Source: CAYNDL01 sp964396115
GTDB taxonomy: Bacteria; Patescibacteriota; Andersenbacteria; UBA10190; CAIZMI01
Direction: 5' to 3'
DNA length: 6,280 nucleotides
Assembly (NCBI GenBank): GCA_964396115.1
Contig: CAYNDL010000049.1
Location: 1 to 6,280, forward strand
In this document: positions 1 through 5,997 of the stretch, in pieces
Position numbering within the stretch: the first letter of the stretch is position 1
Layout of the letters: the number at the start of each line of letters is the position of its first letter
Position numbers and translations under genes: made by a program
The notes under the pieces: model-generated
The model's database searches: none
The model's input: only the letters and a program-made list of their open reading frames with translations
What the model was told of the DNA's origin: nothing

Positions 1-623
1 GGATTAGCGAGATTGGGATCAGCCTGGCGTCTTTTGAAGAAAGAAATTATGAGGCAATTTATCGCAACCCTCATTACCAGCGGGTAAAAAAGAACGTTAT
101 TGATCTTGTTCAGGCAAATAAAAGACGAGGCGATAAAATTAAGATCTCTATTCTTTTCCGGACAAATCGTTCTATGGCAAAAATATTGAGGGATAAGGAT
201 TTTCAAGAAATTCTTGAATGTGACCCCGAAGTGGATAAAATAATATATTTTAACATCGATAAAAGGATTAACAGAGGTACACTGCCGAAAGGCCTGCAGG
301 TTGATACTAGTGAAGTATCAGTAACAGGGCCCTGTCGTCGAATTGTTGATGGGCCAATGGTTCAGTACGATGGGAGGACGGTCGCATGCGGCTGCGTTGC
401 CTCAATGGATGGAGAAAAATACTTAACAACAGGCAATATAATGGAGCAGTCATTGCTTGATATCTACCGAGGAGACAAAACAGAAAACATAAAAAAAGAA
501 TTCTTAGGAAAGAAACTAAATCCTGCCTGTGCTGGCTGTCACTGGTATCAATCGATGGATTGGTATTTAGAGAAGCCCCAGGCTGAGGCAGTTATGGCTA
601 ACAAAAAAAAGACTGGACGCTAG
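1..623 (+). CDS. Radical SAM/SPASM domain protein, C-terminal part (5' end outside window)
   Basis: The reading frame is open from base 3 to the TAG at 621-623, giving 206 visible residues, so the gene starts upstream. The first 55 or so residues (SLASFEERNYEAIYRNPHY, then a predicted helix and strand) look like the late strands of a radical SAM barrel. The rest is a SPASM-type auxiliary cluster domain: Cys111, Cys129-Gly-Cys131, the stretch TTGNIMEQSLLDIYRG, and a closing CAGC (Cys176, Cys179). SPASM domains bind extra Fe-S clusters and occur in peptide-modifying maturases, anaerobic sulfatase activators and many enzymes in surface-glycan loci. The CxxxCxxC motif that holds the catalytic cluster would lie upstream and is not visible. 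The substrate cannot be told. The gene is read toward the methyltransferase and ends 16 bp from that gene's stop. An internal ATG at 174 is not a credible start because homology begins before it. Confidence 0.85.
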   Translation, partial: ISEIGISLASFEERNYEAIYRNPHYQRVKKNVIDLVQANKRRGDKIKISILFRTNRSMAKILRDKDFQEILECDPEVDKIIYFNIDKRINRGTLPKGLQVDTSEVSVTGPCRRIVDGPMVQYDGRTVACGCVASMDGEKYLTTGNIMEQSLLDIYRGDKTENIKKEFLGKKLNPACAGCHWYQSMDWYLEKPQAEAVMANKKKTGR

Positions 624-631
624 CGCGCTAG
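620..631. repeat. 12-bp perfect palindrome at a convergent gene junction
   Basis: CTAGCGCGCTAG reads the same on both strands and contains the TAG stop of the radical SAM gene. It lies in a locally GC-rich patch between two convergent genes. As RNA it could only form a 4-bp stem with a 4-base loop, and no T-tract follows on either strand, so it is a poor intrinsic terminator. It may be chance. Confidence 0.4.
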
Positions 632-639
632 GCCGCGAA

Positions 640-1881
640 TCAAGAGACCTTACGAAGTAACAATATGTCTCTTAGGACGAGGGCGTCCGACCGTCCATAC
701 AAGATTTGCCCCTGGCGTGTTTCACGAAAAAGCTGATGATCCCAATTGTCTGGAACGATCTTTTCAACGGAAAAAGTTTTAGGCAAAAGCTTCAGGAAAT
801 CAGGCTGAAGGAACGGTGCTCTGATGATCCTTTTCTGCACCCTGAAGGCTGGAAGCGAGATCAGTATGCTGCCATCCTTTTTTAAGAAATTATTAATATT
901 TTTCAAAAACGCAAACAAAATTGTTTGGACTTGGAAATAAGTTTTTTCAATGTCTGATAGGGAAGGGGTGTACTTTAATCCGGGCCCCAGCCAGCCTTCG
1001 GAAACGACTGCATCAATAGAATTATGTTCTAGCTTGGAAAAGCCCTTTTCTACGTCCTGTACAAATGAAACTACATTATTAACGAGACCAGGATTGCCAA
1101 CTTGTTTCCCTAGCCACTCAACGTTTTCCTGGGTCCGGGCTACTTGCTTTGGTGAAATGTCCGACGCTATCGCACGATACCCCTTAAGAAAAGCCTCAGA
1201 AATGATTGTACCTGAACCACAGAAGGGGTCGTATATAAGTCCTCCGTCGGGTACAGAGGCAAGATTTAAGAATATTTGAGCTAGTTTTACCGGTAGCATA
1301 CCCTTGCCCGGATCAACTTCAGGGCGGAGACGGTCTCTTGTTGCGTATGATCTGATGTCTTGTACTTCAGTGATTTCTACAACGATATATTCGTTGTCAT
1401 TTTTAATAATGTGAATGGCCACTCCTTCTTGTGGCAGCTTGTTGTTAAAAAGTTGTGCGGTGGTCGGTGCTGTGCCGTTTTGTGGCGTGATGAACCTTAA
1501 ACCTTTAAGAGATAGGCGTTTTTTAATAGAGACCGCCAGGGATCGTAGTTCTCTCGGTGTTATTGATCCTGTGCCGCTGCTATCTCCGTAGGACAAGGAG
1601 AATAGAGGCTTTTTATCTTCATTGAACCTCTGTTCTAATTTTAATGCAGCAATAATATTTTCTTCTGACAACGACGATATAACTCCTCGTTTAATCCCGA
1701 TTAATGGGACGCCACCAAGCTTATCTATTATTTCTCGGAGTTCTATTTCAGTCGTAACTTTTAGCGCAAAGGGCAGTAAATCGAAATTATAATCAGCACT
1801 AATTTTTTTGTTACTTAAATAATGCCAAATTTCGGCTGCCGATAGGGCAGGGTTGGTGCCGAGGAAGAATAGATATTCCAT
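640..1881 (-). CDS. TRM11/TrmG10-like THUMP-type SAM-dependent methyltransferase
   Basis: The 413-residue protein has the layout of TRM11/TrmG10-family RNA methylases, which methylate N2 of guanosine in tRNA in the cytoplasm. The N-terminus (MEYLFFLGTNPALSAAEI) matches the opening of that family and is followed by a THUMP-like region to about residue 175. The linker YATRDRLRPEVDPGKGMLP (179-197) is the family's RD..RP...GM.P signature. A class I Rossmann fold follows, with SAM motif I DPFCGSGTI at 218-226 and an acidic strand end at ASDIS (239-243). The usual catalytic (N/D)PPY-type motif is replaced by SEGWLGPG at 294-301. This resembles the TEPYLGPP form that I recall from some relatives, but lacks the Pro-Tyr pair. 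RNA methylation is therefore likely, but the exact base is not certain. The ATG at 1881 is the natural start. No good Shine-Dalgarno precedes it; TATTAT at 1902-1897 on this strand is a possible -10. Confidence 0.85.
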   Translation of the reverse strand: MEYLFFLGTNPALSAAEIWHYLSNKKISADYNFDLLPFALKVTTEIELREIIDKLGGVPLIGIKRGVISSLSEENIIAALKLEQRFNEDKKPLFSLSYGDSSGTGSITPRELRSLAVSIKKRLSLKGLRFITPQNGTAPTTAQLFNNKLPQEGVAIHIIKNDNEYIVVEITEVQDIRSYATRDRLRPEVDPGKGMLPVKLAQIFLNLASVPDGGLIYDPFCGSGTIISEAFLKGYRAIASDISPKQVARTQENVEWLGKQVGNPGLVNNVVSFVQDVEKGFSKLEHNSIDAVVSEGWLGPGLKYTPSLSDIEKTYFQVQTILFAFLKNINNFLKKDGSILISLPAFRVQKRIIRAPFLQPDFLKLLPKTFSVEKIVPDNWDHQLFRETRQGQILYGRSDALVLRDILLLRKVS

Positions 1882-1907
1882 AGGACAAGTTGTACCATAA
1901 TAATCAA

Positions 1908-2342
1908 ATGAAAGTAACGGATATGCCCAAGAGGCTGTTGGCTACCAAGGGTGACCGGATCTTCGCCGCGATATTTACTGTATTAGTTTTTAGCCTTGGT
2001 TATTTTATTGGTGACTATGTTTCAGAGGCTAATAAGGAAACACCGATTGTTTTTAAAACGAAGGATACACCGCAGTTTCTTACGAATGAGGATGTTGCAA
2101 AGCTAAGCGGGTTTATGCCTAGCCCGAAAGCTCAGGCGGCTGTAGTTGAACAAACAGGAAATGTGGCAGGATCAGAAGTTAAGGGCAACTACGTAGCAAG
2201 TGTTAATGGTGAGAAATATTATGATTTAAGTTGCTCTGAAGTAAAGAGGATCAATGACGCCAATAAAATATTCTTTTTGTCTGAAAGGGAAGCGTTAGAT
2301 TCCGGATATCAGCCGAGTGCTTGCGTCATAAAAAAGAAATAG
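1908..2342 (+). CDS. Small membrane-anchored protein with Ada-metal-binding-like C-terminal domain
   Basis: From the ATG at 1908 the protein has 144 residues. A short basic N-terminus is followed by one hydrophobic segment (about residues 18-36, IFAAIFTVLVFSLGYFIG), then a low-complexity linker, presumably extracellular. The last 50 residues (YVASVNGEKYYDLSCSEVKRI, then NKIFFLSEREALDSGYQPSAC) resemble the metal-binding domain of Ada, a fold also used as a stand-alone tail in secreted bacterial proteins and common, to my knowledge, in Patescibacteria. Only two cysteines are present (Cys109, Cys139), while Ada uses four, so zinc binding is doubtful. The role is unknown. Alternative starts in frame are TTG at 1890 (preceded by AGGA but only 4 bases away) and ATG at 1923, just before PKRLL. 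I chose 1908 because a CATAAT at 1896-1901 would place transcription onset at about that ATG. The stop lies one base from the recombinase stop on the other strand. Confidence 0.7.
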   Translation: MKVTDMPKRLLATKGDRIFAAIFTVLVFSLGYFIGDYVSEANKETPIVFKTKDTPQFLTNEDVAKLSGFMPSPKAQAAVVEQTGNVAGSEVKGNYVASVNGEKYYDLSCSEVKRINDANKIFFLSEREALDSGYQPSACVIKKK

Positions 2343-2343
2343 T

Positions 2344-3318
2344 TCAAGACTTGTTTCTTGGGTGAAATTTGCGGTGAATCTCTTTTAGTTGCGGGTTGGT
2401 AACGTGTGTATAAATTTGGGTTGTAGATATGTCTTCATGTCCCAGTATTTCTTGAACCGACCGTAAGTCAGCGCCGCGTCGTAACAAAATTGTTGCCAAT
2501 GTGTGTCGCAATGTGTGCGGAGATGGGTCAGTTACGATTCCCGAAGATAGGGAATAGTGGTGCACGATATTCCAGATACTCCTTGTCGTCAGGCGCAAGC
2601 CTTCTCCTCCGTCGGATAAAACGTCGGTCTTGGGGCCAGCAGTCCGGAGAAATAGTGCTTTGAAGGAGTCTTCCCGGCTATCTAGGTATTTTTTTATGGC
2701 CGTTGCCGCTGTATCGGTAATGAACACGACCCTCACCTTTTTTCTTTTACCGAGAATACTCATTTCCCTTGTCTTGAGGTTCACGTCATCCCTGTTGAGC
2801 CTAGTAAGCTCCGAAACACGCATACCTGTTGAAAAGAGAAGTTCAAGTATTGCAGTATCTCTCACTGCCTGCGGTTTGTTGGAAGCAGCCGGTGCTTCTA
2901 GTAATGCAGATATTTGTTCGTCATTTAACACCTTTATCTGTCTGTCTCCAACTCTCAGAAGCTCAATTTTTTCGGGTGGCAGCGTTTTTATGTTCTCTTG
3001 CAGTATCAAATACCTAAGAAATCCTCTGAGCGCAATTAAATACATGTTTACTGTTGAACTTTTAAGATTTGACTCATTACGACCAACGTGTTGTCGTAAA
3101 TACACCTTGTATTTACGTATTATGTCTGAATCAATAGCAGTGGGGTTGGTAGGTGGATCAAATTTTAAAAAAATCTCCAAATCCCGGCGATAATTTTCTA
3201 CGGTATGTAAAGATAAATTTTTTTCTGCTGTTAAATAATTTAAATAACGATCAACATGTTTACCCAGGGGGTGTGTTGGCTTCTTATTAGAAAGGGGAGT
3301 TGTATTATTGGTATTCAT
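2344..3318 (-). CDS. Tyrosine recombinase, XerC/XerD family
   Basis: From the ATG at 3318 the protein has 324 residues, the usual size for Xer proteins. The first half is the SAM-like core-binding domain (LGKHVDRYLNYLTAEKNLSL onwards). The second is the catalytic domain with a full active site: Arg167 in TGMRVSEL, Lys191 in GKRKK, His268 and Arg271 in PHTLRHT, His294 in LGHEDIS, and the nucleophile Tyr303 in TQIYTHV. Such enzymes cut and rejoin DNA at dif to resolve chromosome dimers; relatives move mobile elements. No transposase, integron or phage gene is nearby, so a housekeeping role is favoured. XerC and XerD cannot be told apart by eye. In-frame ATGs at 3339 and 3330 would add 7 or 4 residues, but both lie inside the promoter/dif-like element. 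The 3318 ATG has GAGAAG 4 bases upstream, a fair ribosome binding site. Confidence 0.92.
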   Translation of the reverse strand: MNTNNTTPLSNKKPTHPLGKHVDRYLNYLTAEKNLSLHTVENYRRDLEIFLKFDPPTNPTAIDSDIIRKYKVYLRQHVGRNESNLKSSTVNMYLIALRGFLRYLILQENIKTLPPEKIELLRVGDRQIKVLNDEQISALLEAPAASNKPQAVRDTAILELLFSTGMRVSELTRLNRDDVNLKTREMSILGKRKKVRVVFITDTAATAIKKYLDSREDSFKALFLRTAGPKTDVLSDGGEGLRLTTRSIWNIVHHYSLSSGIVTDPSPHTLRHTLATILLRRGADLRSVQEILGHEDISTTQIYTHVTNPQLKEIHRKFHPRNKS

Positions 3319-3321
3319 AAC

Positions 3322-3349
3322 ACTTCTCATTATATGCATTTTACGAAGT
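3322..3349 (-). other. Candidate dif-like recombination site beside the recombinase gene
   Basis: The 28-bp stretch on the minus strand can be split as in a dif site: an 11-bp arm ACTTCGTAAAA, a 6-bp centre TGCATA and an 11-bp arm TAATGAGAAGT. The outer five bases of the arms are a perfect inverted repeat (ACTTC/GAAGT). Compared by eye with the Bacillus subtilis dif as I remember it, about 20 of 28 positions agree. The inner halves of the arms are not symmetrical, unlike classical dif, and the element overlaps a promoter, which alone could explain its AT-rich core. Single-recombinase systems such as XerH and XerS keep their site next to the gene, which makes the position suggestive. Confidence 0.22.
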
Positions 3350-3357
3350 CGTGTATA
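3329..3357 (-). promoter_or_regulatory. Sigma70-like promoter of the recombinase gene
   Basis: On the minus strand TATACA (3357-3352; four of six to TTGACA) is followed after exactly 17 bases by a perfect TATAAT (3334-3329). Transcription would begin near 3322, only about 4 bases before the ATG at 3318, so the message would be almost leaderless. The assignment rests on consensus match and spacing alone in an AT-rich gap. Confidence 0.5.
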
Positions 3358-3383
3358 GGGGTTTTGAGGGAGGGCGTTAACTT

Positions 3384-3400
3384 AGTAATTGAGTAATTGA
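3384..3400. repeat. Tandem 8-bp repeat, two copies
   Basis: AGTAATTG occurs twice head to tail with one further base of the period (AGTAATTGAGTAATTGA). It lies about 27-55 bp upstream of the recombinase promoter, where an activator or repressor could bind, but two copies of an AT-rich octamer can also be replication slippage. Confidence 0.45.
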
Positions 3401-3432
3401 TGCTCTCAGTGGCAGTGACTTAAATACGGCTT

Positions 3433-3458
3433 TAAAAATTGAGCTATAAGAATTTTTA
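3433..3458. repeat. 8-bp perfect inverted repeat, 10-bp spacer
   Basis: TAAAAATT at 3433-3440 is the reverse complement of AATTTTTA at 3451-3458. The stem would be purely A-T except for none of its pairs being G-C, so it is weak as a terminator; a protein-binding site or chance in AT-rich DNA are equally possible. Confidence 0.35.
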
Positions 3459-3556
3459 TTACAAACAAGTATCCTATATTGCCAATTTTTTTTCTAAATC
3501 TTTTTTTTGAAACAAAACAAGAATATATTTCTCAAACCTAGATAAGAATAACACCC

Positions 3557-3569
3557 AAGTAGGGTACTT
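3557..3569 (-). terminator. Weak hairpin just after the glycosyltransferase stop codon
   Basis: AAGTA and TACTT form a perfect 5-bp stem around a 3-base loop, starting 2 bases after the TAG on the minus strand. The following bases (GGGTGTTATTCTTATC) are only partly T-rich. The stem is short and the T-run is not immediate, so this is a doubtful intrinsic terminator. Confidence 0.2.
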
Positions 3570-3571
3570 CC

Positions 3572-4603
3572 CTATTTGGCATTTATAAGATTTATTGCTG
3601 CTTGGAATACCTCGTCTGCGCTAATTAATTTCAAACATAAGTTATCATTTTTTTTGCAATCGCGGAGAAAGCATCCTTCACATGGCACACTTTTCCTTAA
3701 AATTATGTGGTTATCTCCCAAAGGGTCCCATTTACCAGGATTGTCACGGCCGGAAAAGATGGCTACGACGGGAATTTCCATGGCAGCAGCTAAGTGCATG
3801 GCGCCTGAGTCATTCCCGATAAAAATTTTACATTTCTTAAGCAGGGCAGCCGACTGTGCAATCGAAGTATGTCCAGACAGATTAATTATCCTCTCTTCCC
3901 TGTCTTTCATGTATTCTCCTGCAGGGTAATCATTCTTACCGCCAAGAAGAATGATTTTTGCTTCTGGAATTAATTTCAAAAGTTTCTTGCAAAGCTCTCG
4001 GTAACGCTCTTTTGGCCAAAGTCCCACTGATTTATTGGAACCATGGCCGATTCCAATCAAGAAATCGTCCTTTTTGATAAATTTATCAAATCCGCTTGTA
4101 TCATTTTCTGGGTCAAGCAGCAGTTTTGGATCAATTTTACTTTCAGTATTTTCCGAATCGATTATTTTTTGTAGTCGAATATATTCTTTTTCTGCGTTCT
4201 TTATTTTCCCGTGGCTATCGCGTTCAGCAATCTTTCCTATTGCTTTGTTGAAACCCGGCATAATCCTTAATCCGCATGCATATCTGAAAAAAAGATAATC
4301 CCTAATTGATTGGAGACGAGAACGCATGGCAGGTAGGTAGTAGAGACCGTCTCCCCTTCCCCGGTTAGTGCGAATTTTTTTTGCCAGTAAAATTACATCC
4401 CAAAAATTATTGTAATATATTACATCATTAAAAATTTTTGCATGTTTAAGTACTTCCCATGCTGTCGCCGAATTTTGAGACTTGTTTTTTGAGGTGATCA
4501 GGTATATTTGCTGTTTAGGATGGCGCCGTGCGATCTTATTGATCGCGGGGATCGCCACGACAGTATCACCCAATTGTCCTATCCGGAATATATAAATACT
4601 CAT
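3572..4603 (-). CDS. Glycosyltransferase family 9 (heptosyltransferase-like)
   Basis: The 343-residue protein matches GT9 enzymes such as WaaC/WaaF/WaaQ in length and motif order. These GT-B fold cytoplasmic enzymes move a heptose or another sugar from a nucleotide donor to a lipid-linked acceptor. The N-terminal domain opens with RIGQLGDTVVAIPA (7-20), where Asp13 is in the place of the catalytic Asp of WaaC. The donor-binding half shows GIGHGSNKSVGLWP (184-197), LLGGKND (219-225) and the hallmark GNDSGAMHLAAA (263-274), then FSGRDNPGKWDPLG. Four cysteines (308, 311, 316, 323) form the C-x2-C-x4-C-x6-C tail cluster found in many GT9 proteins. A heptose donor cannot be assumed, because no heptose synthesis genes are visible. 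The ATG at 4603 follows AGAGA, a weak ribosome site. Divergent from the polymerase gene, 62 bp away, which fits a shared polysaccharide locus. Confidence 0.9.
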   Translation of the reverse strand: MSIYIFRIGQLGDTVVAIPAINKIARRHPKQQIYLITSKNKSQNSATAWEVLKHAKIFNDVIYYNNFWDVILLAKKIRTNRGRGDGLYYLPAMRSRLQSIRDYLFFRYACGLRIMPGFNKAIGKIAERDSHGKIKNAEKEYIRLQKIIDSENTESKIDPKLLLDPENDTSGFDKFIKKDDFLIGIGHGSNKSVGLWPKERYRELCKKLLKLIPEAKIILLGGKNDYPAGEYMKDREERIINLSGHTSIAQSAALLKKCKIFIGNDSGAMHLAAAMEIPVVAIFSGRDNPGKWDPLGDNHIILRKSVPCEGCFLRDCKKNDNLCLKLISADEVFQAAINLINAK

Positions 4604-4665
4604 TTTCTCTAAAAAAATTTATCGACTACAATATACAATGTGGAGTTTAACACAATAATTAAACT
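4604..4665. promoter_or_regulatory. Divergent promoter region, glycosyltransferase / polymerase
   Basis: The 62-bp gap must hold the start signals of both genes. For the polymerase, TATACA (4632-4637), a 16-base spacer and AATAAT (4654-4659, five of six to TATAAT) put the transcription start at about the ATG at 4666, so the message would be leaderless; no Shine-Dalgarno is seen there. For the glycosyltransferase, TATATT at 4635-4630 on the minus strand is a possible -10 without a clear -35. These are consensus matches in AT-rich DNA. Confidence 0.35.
4644..4665. repeat. 7-bp perfect inverted repeat abutting the polymerase start codon
   Basis: AGTTTAA (4644-4650) and TTAAACT (4659-4665) are exact reverse complements separated by 8 bases, ending one base before the ATG. 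The 22-bp element covers the candidate -10 of the polymerase gene. It has the size of a dimeric repressor site; as RNA it would be a weak AT-rich hairpin at the translation start. Confidence 0.4.
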
Positions 4666-5997
4666 ATGAACGATTACGCTCCCATAGCGTTGGGATGGTT
4701 TCTTTTGGTGGTGGGTACATACGTGACACTGATTCCGTTTATTCATCGGCGGTACTTCGGTTTCTTCATGTTTTGTTTGTCTTTTATTAATACGATGAAT
4801 TACTCGATCAACTTCGCATACATGCTCGGAGAAGGTTATCTATCTAGGACAAGGTTTTTCGCAATGTTCATTCATGTATTGGCAAGCGCACTCATGTATA
4901 TCGTGTATTTCCTATTAAAGGGTTCATCCGAAAAAGGTGAATTAAAAAGCCCCAAAATAGTTCATTTGGACAAGTTTTTACTGTTCCCTTCTTTTGTTGT
5001 GTATTTTATAAAAAACGCTCTTGCAACTTCAAAATTTAACCAGATATTTGCCGATGCACGAGATGTGACCTACGTGAATCTGTTGGACATGGTTTTTTAT
5101 CTATTTGAGGTGATAGTGTATGCCGCAGCAATACGCTTCATCCTGTCTAGTGAAAAAATGTCGTCCAAAAGATTGGTTTTTTTGGGATCTGTGTTGCTTA
5201 TAGAATTCCTCAAGGCATTTATGGTGGCCTCAAAAGCGGGTGCTATGGGCATGCTGTTGTTCTTTGTACTTCTCTTTCTGTACCGTTATGGCGTTCGGCT
5301 CAAGGCATCAATCATTTTTTCCCTCATTCTTCTTCCCAATATCCTGTTCTTAATGACCATGGCTAATATCAGGAATACTGTTCAGCGTGAAAATTTGTGG
5401 AAATCGCTAAGTTTCTCGGAGAAAGCAGCTTATTTATATGAAGGTTCACAAACAATGGACTATAAGCAAGCATTTAATGACCTTGGTAAGTTTTTTTCTA
5501 CCCGTTTGCACGGAGTTAGGAGTCTGACAAATTTCATGGACCGTACACCGGCTGTTTACCCGTATCTTCTCGGTTCATCTTATGGCGAGATGGTAACAAA
5601 TTTGGTTCCTCGTGTGCTATGGAAAGACAAGAAGTTTAACGACTTTGGCAATATGGTTTCGTATAACTATTTTGATGCTGCTTATACAACAAATGTTTCG
5701 CCTTTTGTTTGGGGGGAGCCATTTCTCAATTTTGGGTTGGCAGGTGTTTTTGTGTTTGCTTTATTACTGGCTTTATTTATGCACGCTGCGGAGAAGCTTC
5801 TAGACTTAGCTAAAAATGACTCTTACGTGTTTTCTTTTATCCTCTATTCGGTCTACACGTATATTATGTACCAAGGTAACGCAGCCAGGGTGATCCCGGG
5901 TATAATTGGCAGGACGATAATTTTCCTAGTATTTTGGATGATACTGAGAAATCTATATCTCGGGAAAGCGGAGAAGAAAACCTATTGGGCGTCCTGA
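4666..5997 (+). CDS. Wzy-like O-antigen/oligosaccharide repeat unit polymerase
   Basis: The 443-residue protein is strongly hydrophobic with about 11 predicted membrane segments (roughly 7-26, 30-50, 65-85, 104-122, 140-160, 168-186, 192-207, 214-232, 357-375, 385-402, 412-429). A long soluble loop at about 235-355 sits between the eighth and ninth, as in Wzy polymerases, which join lipid-linked repeat units on the outer face of the inner membrane. The loop ends with NLVPRVLWKDKKFNDFGN and SPFVWGEPFLNFGLAG, the pattern 'PR.LW.DK ... E...NFG..G' typical of this family. Wzy proteins share little sequence, so topology, this motif and the neighbouring GT9 and tyrosine-kinase genes carry the call; a related ligase or exopolysaccharide polymerase is the main alternative. 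The ATG at 4666 is the only start that includes the first membrane segment. The 3' end overlaps the convergent kinase gene by 16 bp. Confidence 0.8.
   Translation: MNDYAPIALGWFLLVVGTYVTLIPFIHRRYFGFFMFCLSFINTMNYSINFAYMLGEGYLSRTRFFAMFIHVLASALMYIVYFLLKGSSEKGELKSPKIVHLDKFLLFPSFVVYFIKNALATSKFNQIFADARDVTYVNLLDMVFYLFEVIVYAAAIRFILSSEKMSSKRLVFLGSVLLIEFLKAFMVASKAGAMGMLLFFVLLFLYRYGVRLKASIIFSLILLPNILFLMTMANIRNTVQRENLWKSLSFSEKAAYLYEGSQTMDYKQAFNDLGKFFSTRLHGVRSLTNFMDRTPAVYPYLLGSSYGEMVTNLVPRVLWKDKKFNDFGNMVSYNYFDAAYTTNVSPFVWGEPFLNFGLAGVFVFALLLALFMHAAEKLLDLAKNDSYVFSFILYSVYTYIMYQGNAARVIPGIIGRTIIFLVFWMILRNLYLGKAEKKTYWAS

Larger units (their letters stand above)
3319..3571. other. Intergenic region between glycosyltransferase and recombinase genes
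   Basis: This 253-bp AT-rich gap is the longest non-coding stretch in the window. Its low end holds the recombinase promoter and the dif-like element. It also contains a 17-base tandem repeat, an 8-bp inverted repeat, two T-tracts on the plus strand (about 3484-3510) and a weak hairpin right after the glycosyltransferase stop. I see no open reading frame with protein character and no recognisable RNA gene in it. Confidence 0.6.

Noticed and set aside
950..1279. 109-residue plus-strand open frame inside the methyltransferase gene
   Set aside because: It lies wholly antisense to a well-supported gene, has no recognisable domain and has an unnatural composition.
2345..2360. CAAGA/TCTTG hairpin at the stop codons of the small protein and recombinase
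   Set aside because: The stem is only 5 bp, lies inside recombinase coding sequence, and no T-tract follows on either strand.
2630..3193. 187-residue plus-strand open frame opposite the recombinase gene, and a 62-residue one at 2829-3017
   Set aside because: Both are antisense to the catalytic domain of a complete tyrosine recombinase. Their serine- and leucine-rich sequence is typical of a shadow frame.
2344..3318. Recombinase as part of an integron, phage or transposon
   Set aside because: No attC-like arrays, transposase, phage genes or terminal inverted repeats are seen nearby, and length and motifs fit a housekeeping Xer protein.
3478..3515. Plus-strand T-tracts as an intrinsic terminator
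   Set aside because: No plus-strand gene ends nearby and no G-C stem precedes the T runs.
3576..4298. Plus-strand open frames at 3576-3929 and 4035-4298
   Set aside because: They are antisense to the GT9 gene, whose motifs are all intact; no domain or ribosome site supports them.
5612..5803. 63-residue frame within the polymerase gene, same strand
   Set aside because: It is out of frame within the loop and membrane region of the polymerase and has no support.
640..5997. UGA recoded as glycine, as in some Patescibacteria lineages
   Set aside because: TGA ends the methyltransferase, recombinase and polymerase at natural family lengths, and no in-frame TGA interrupts a conserved region.
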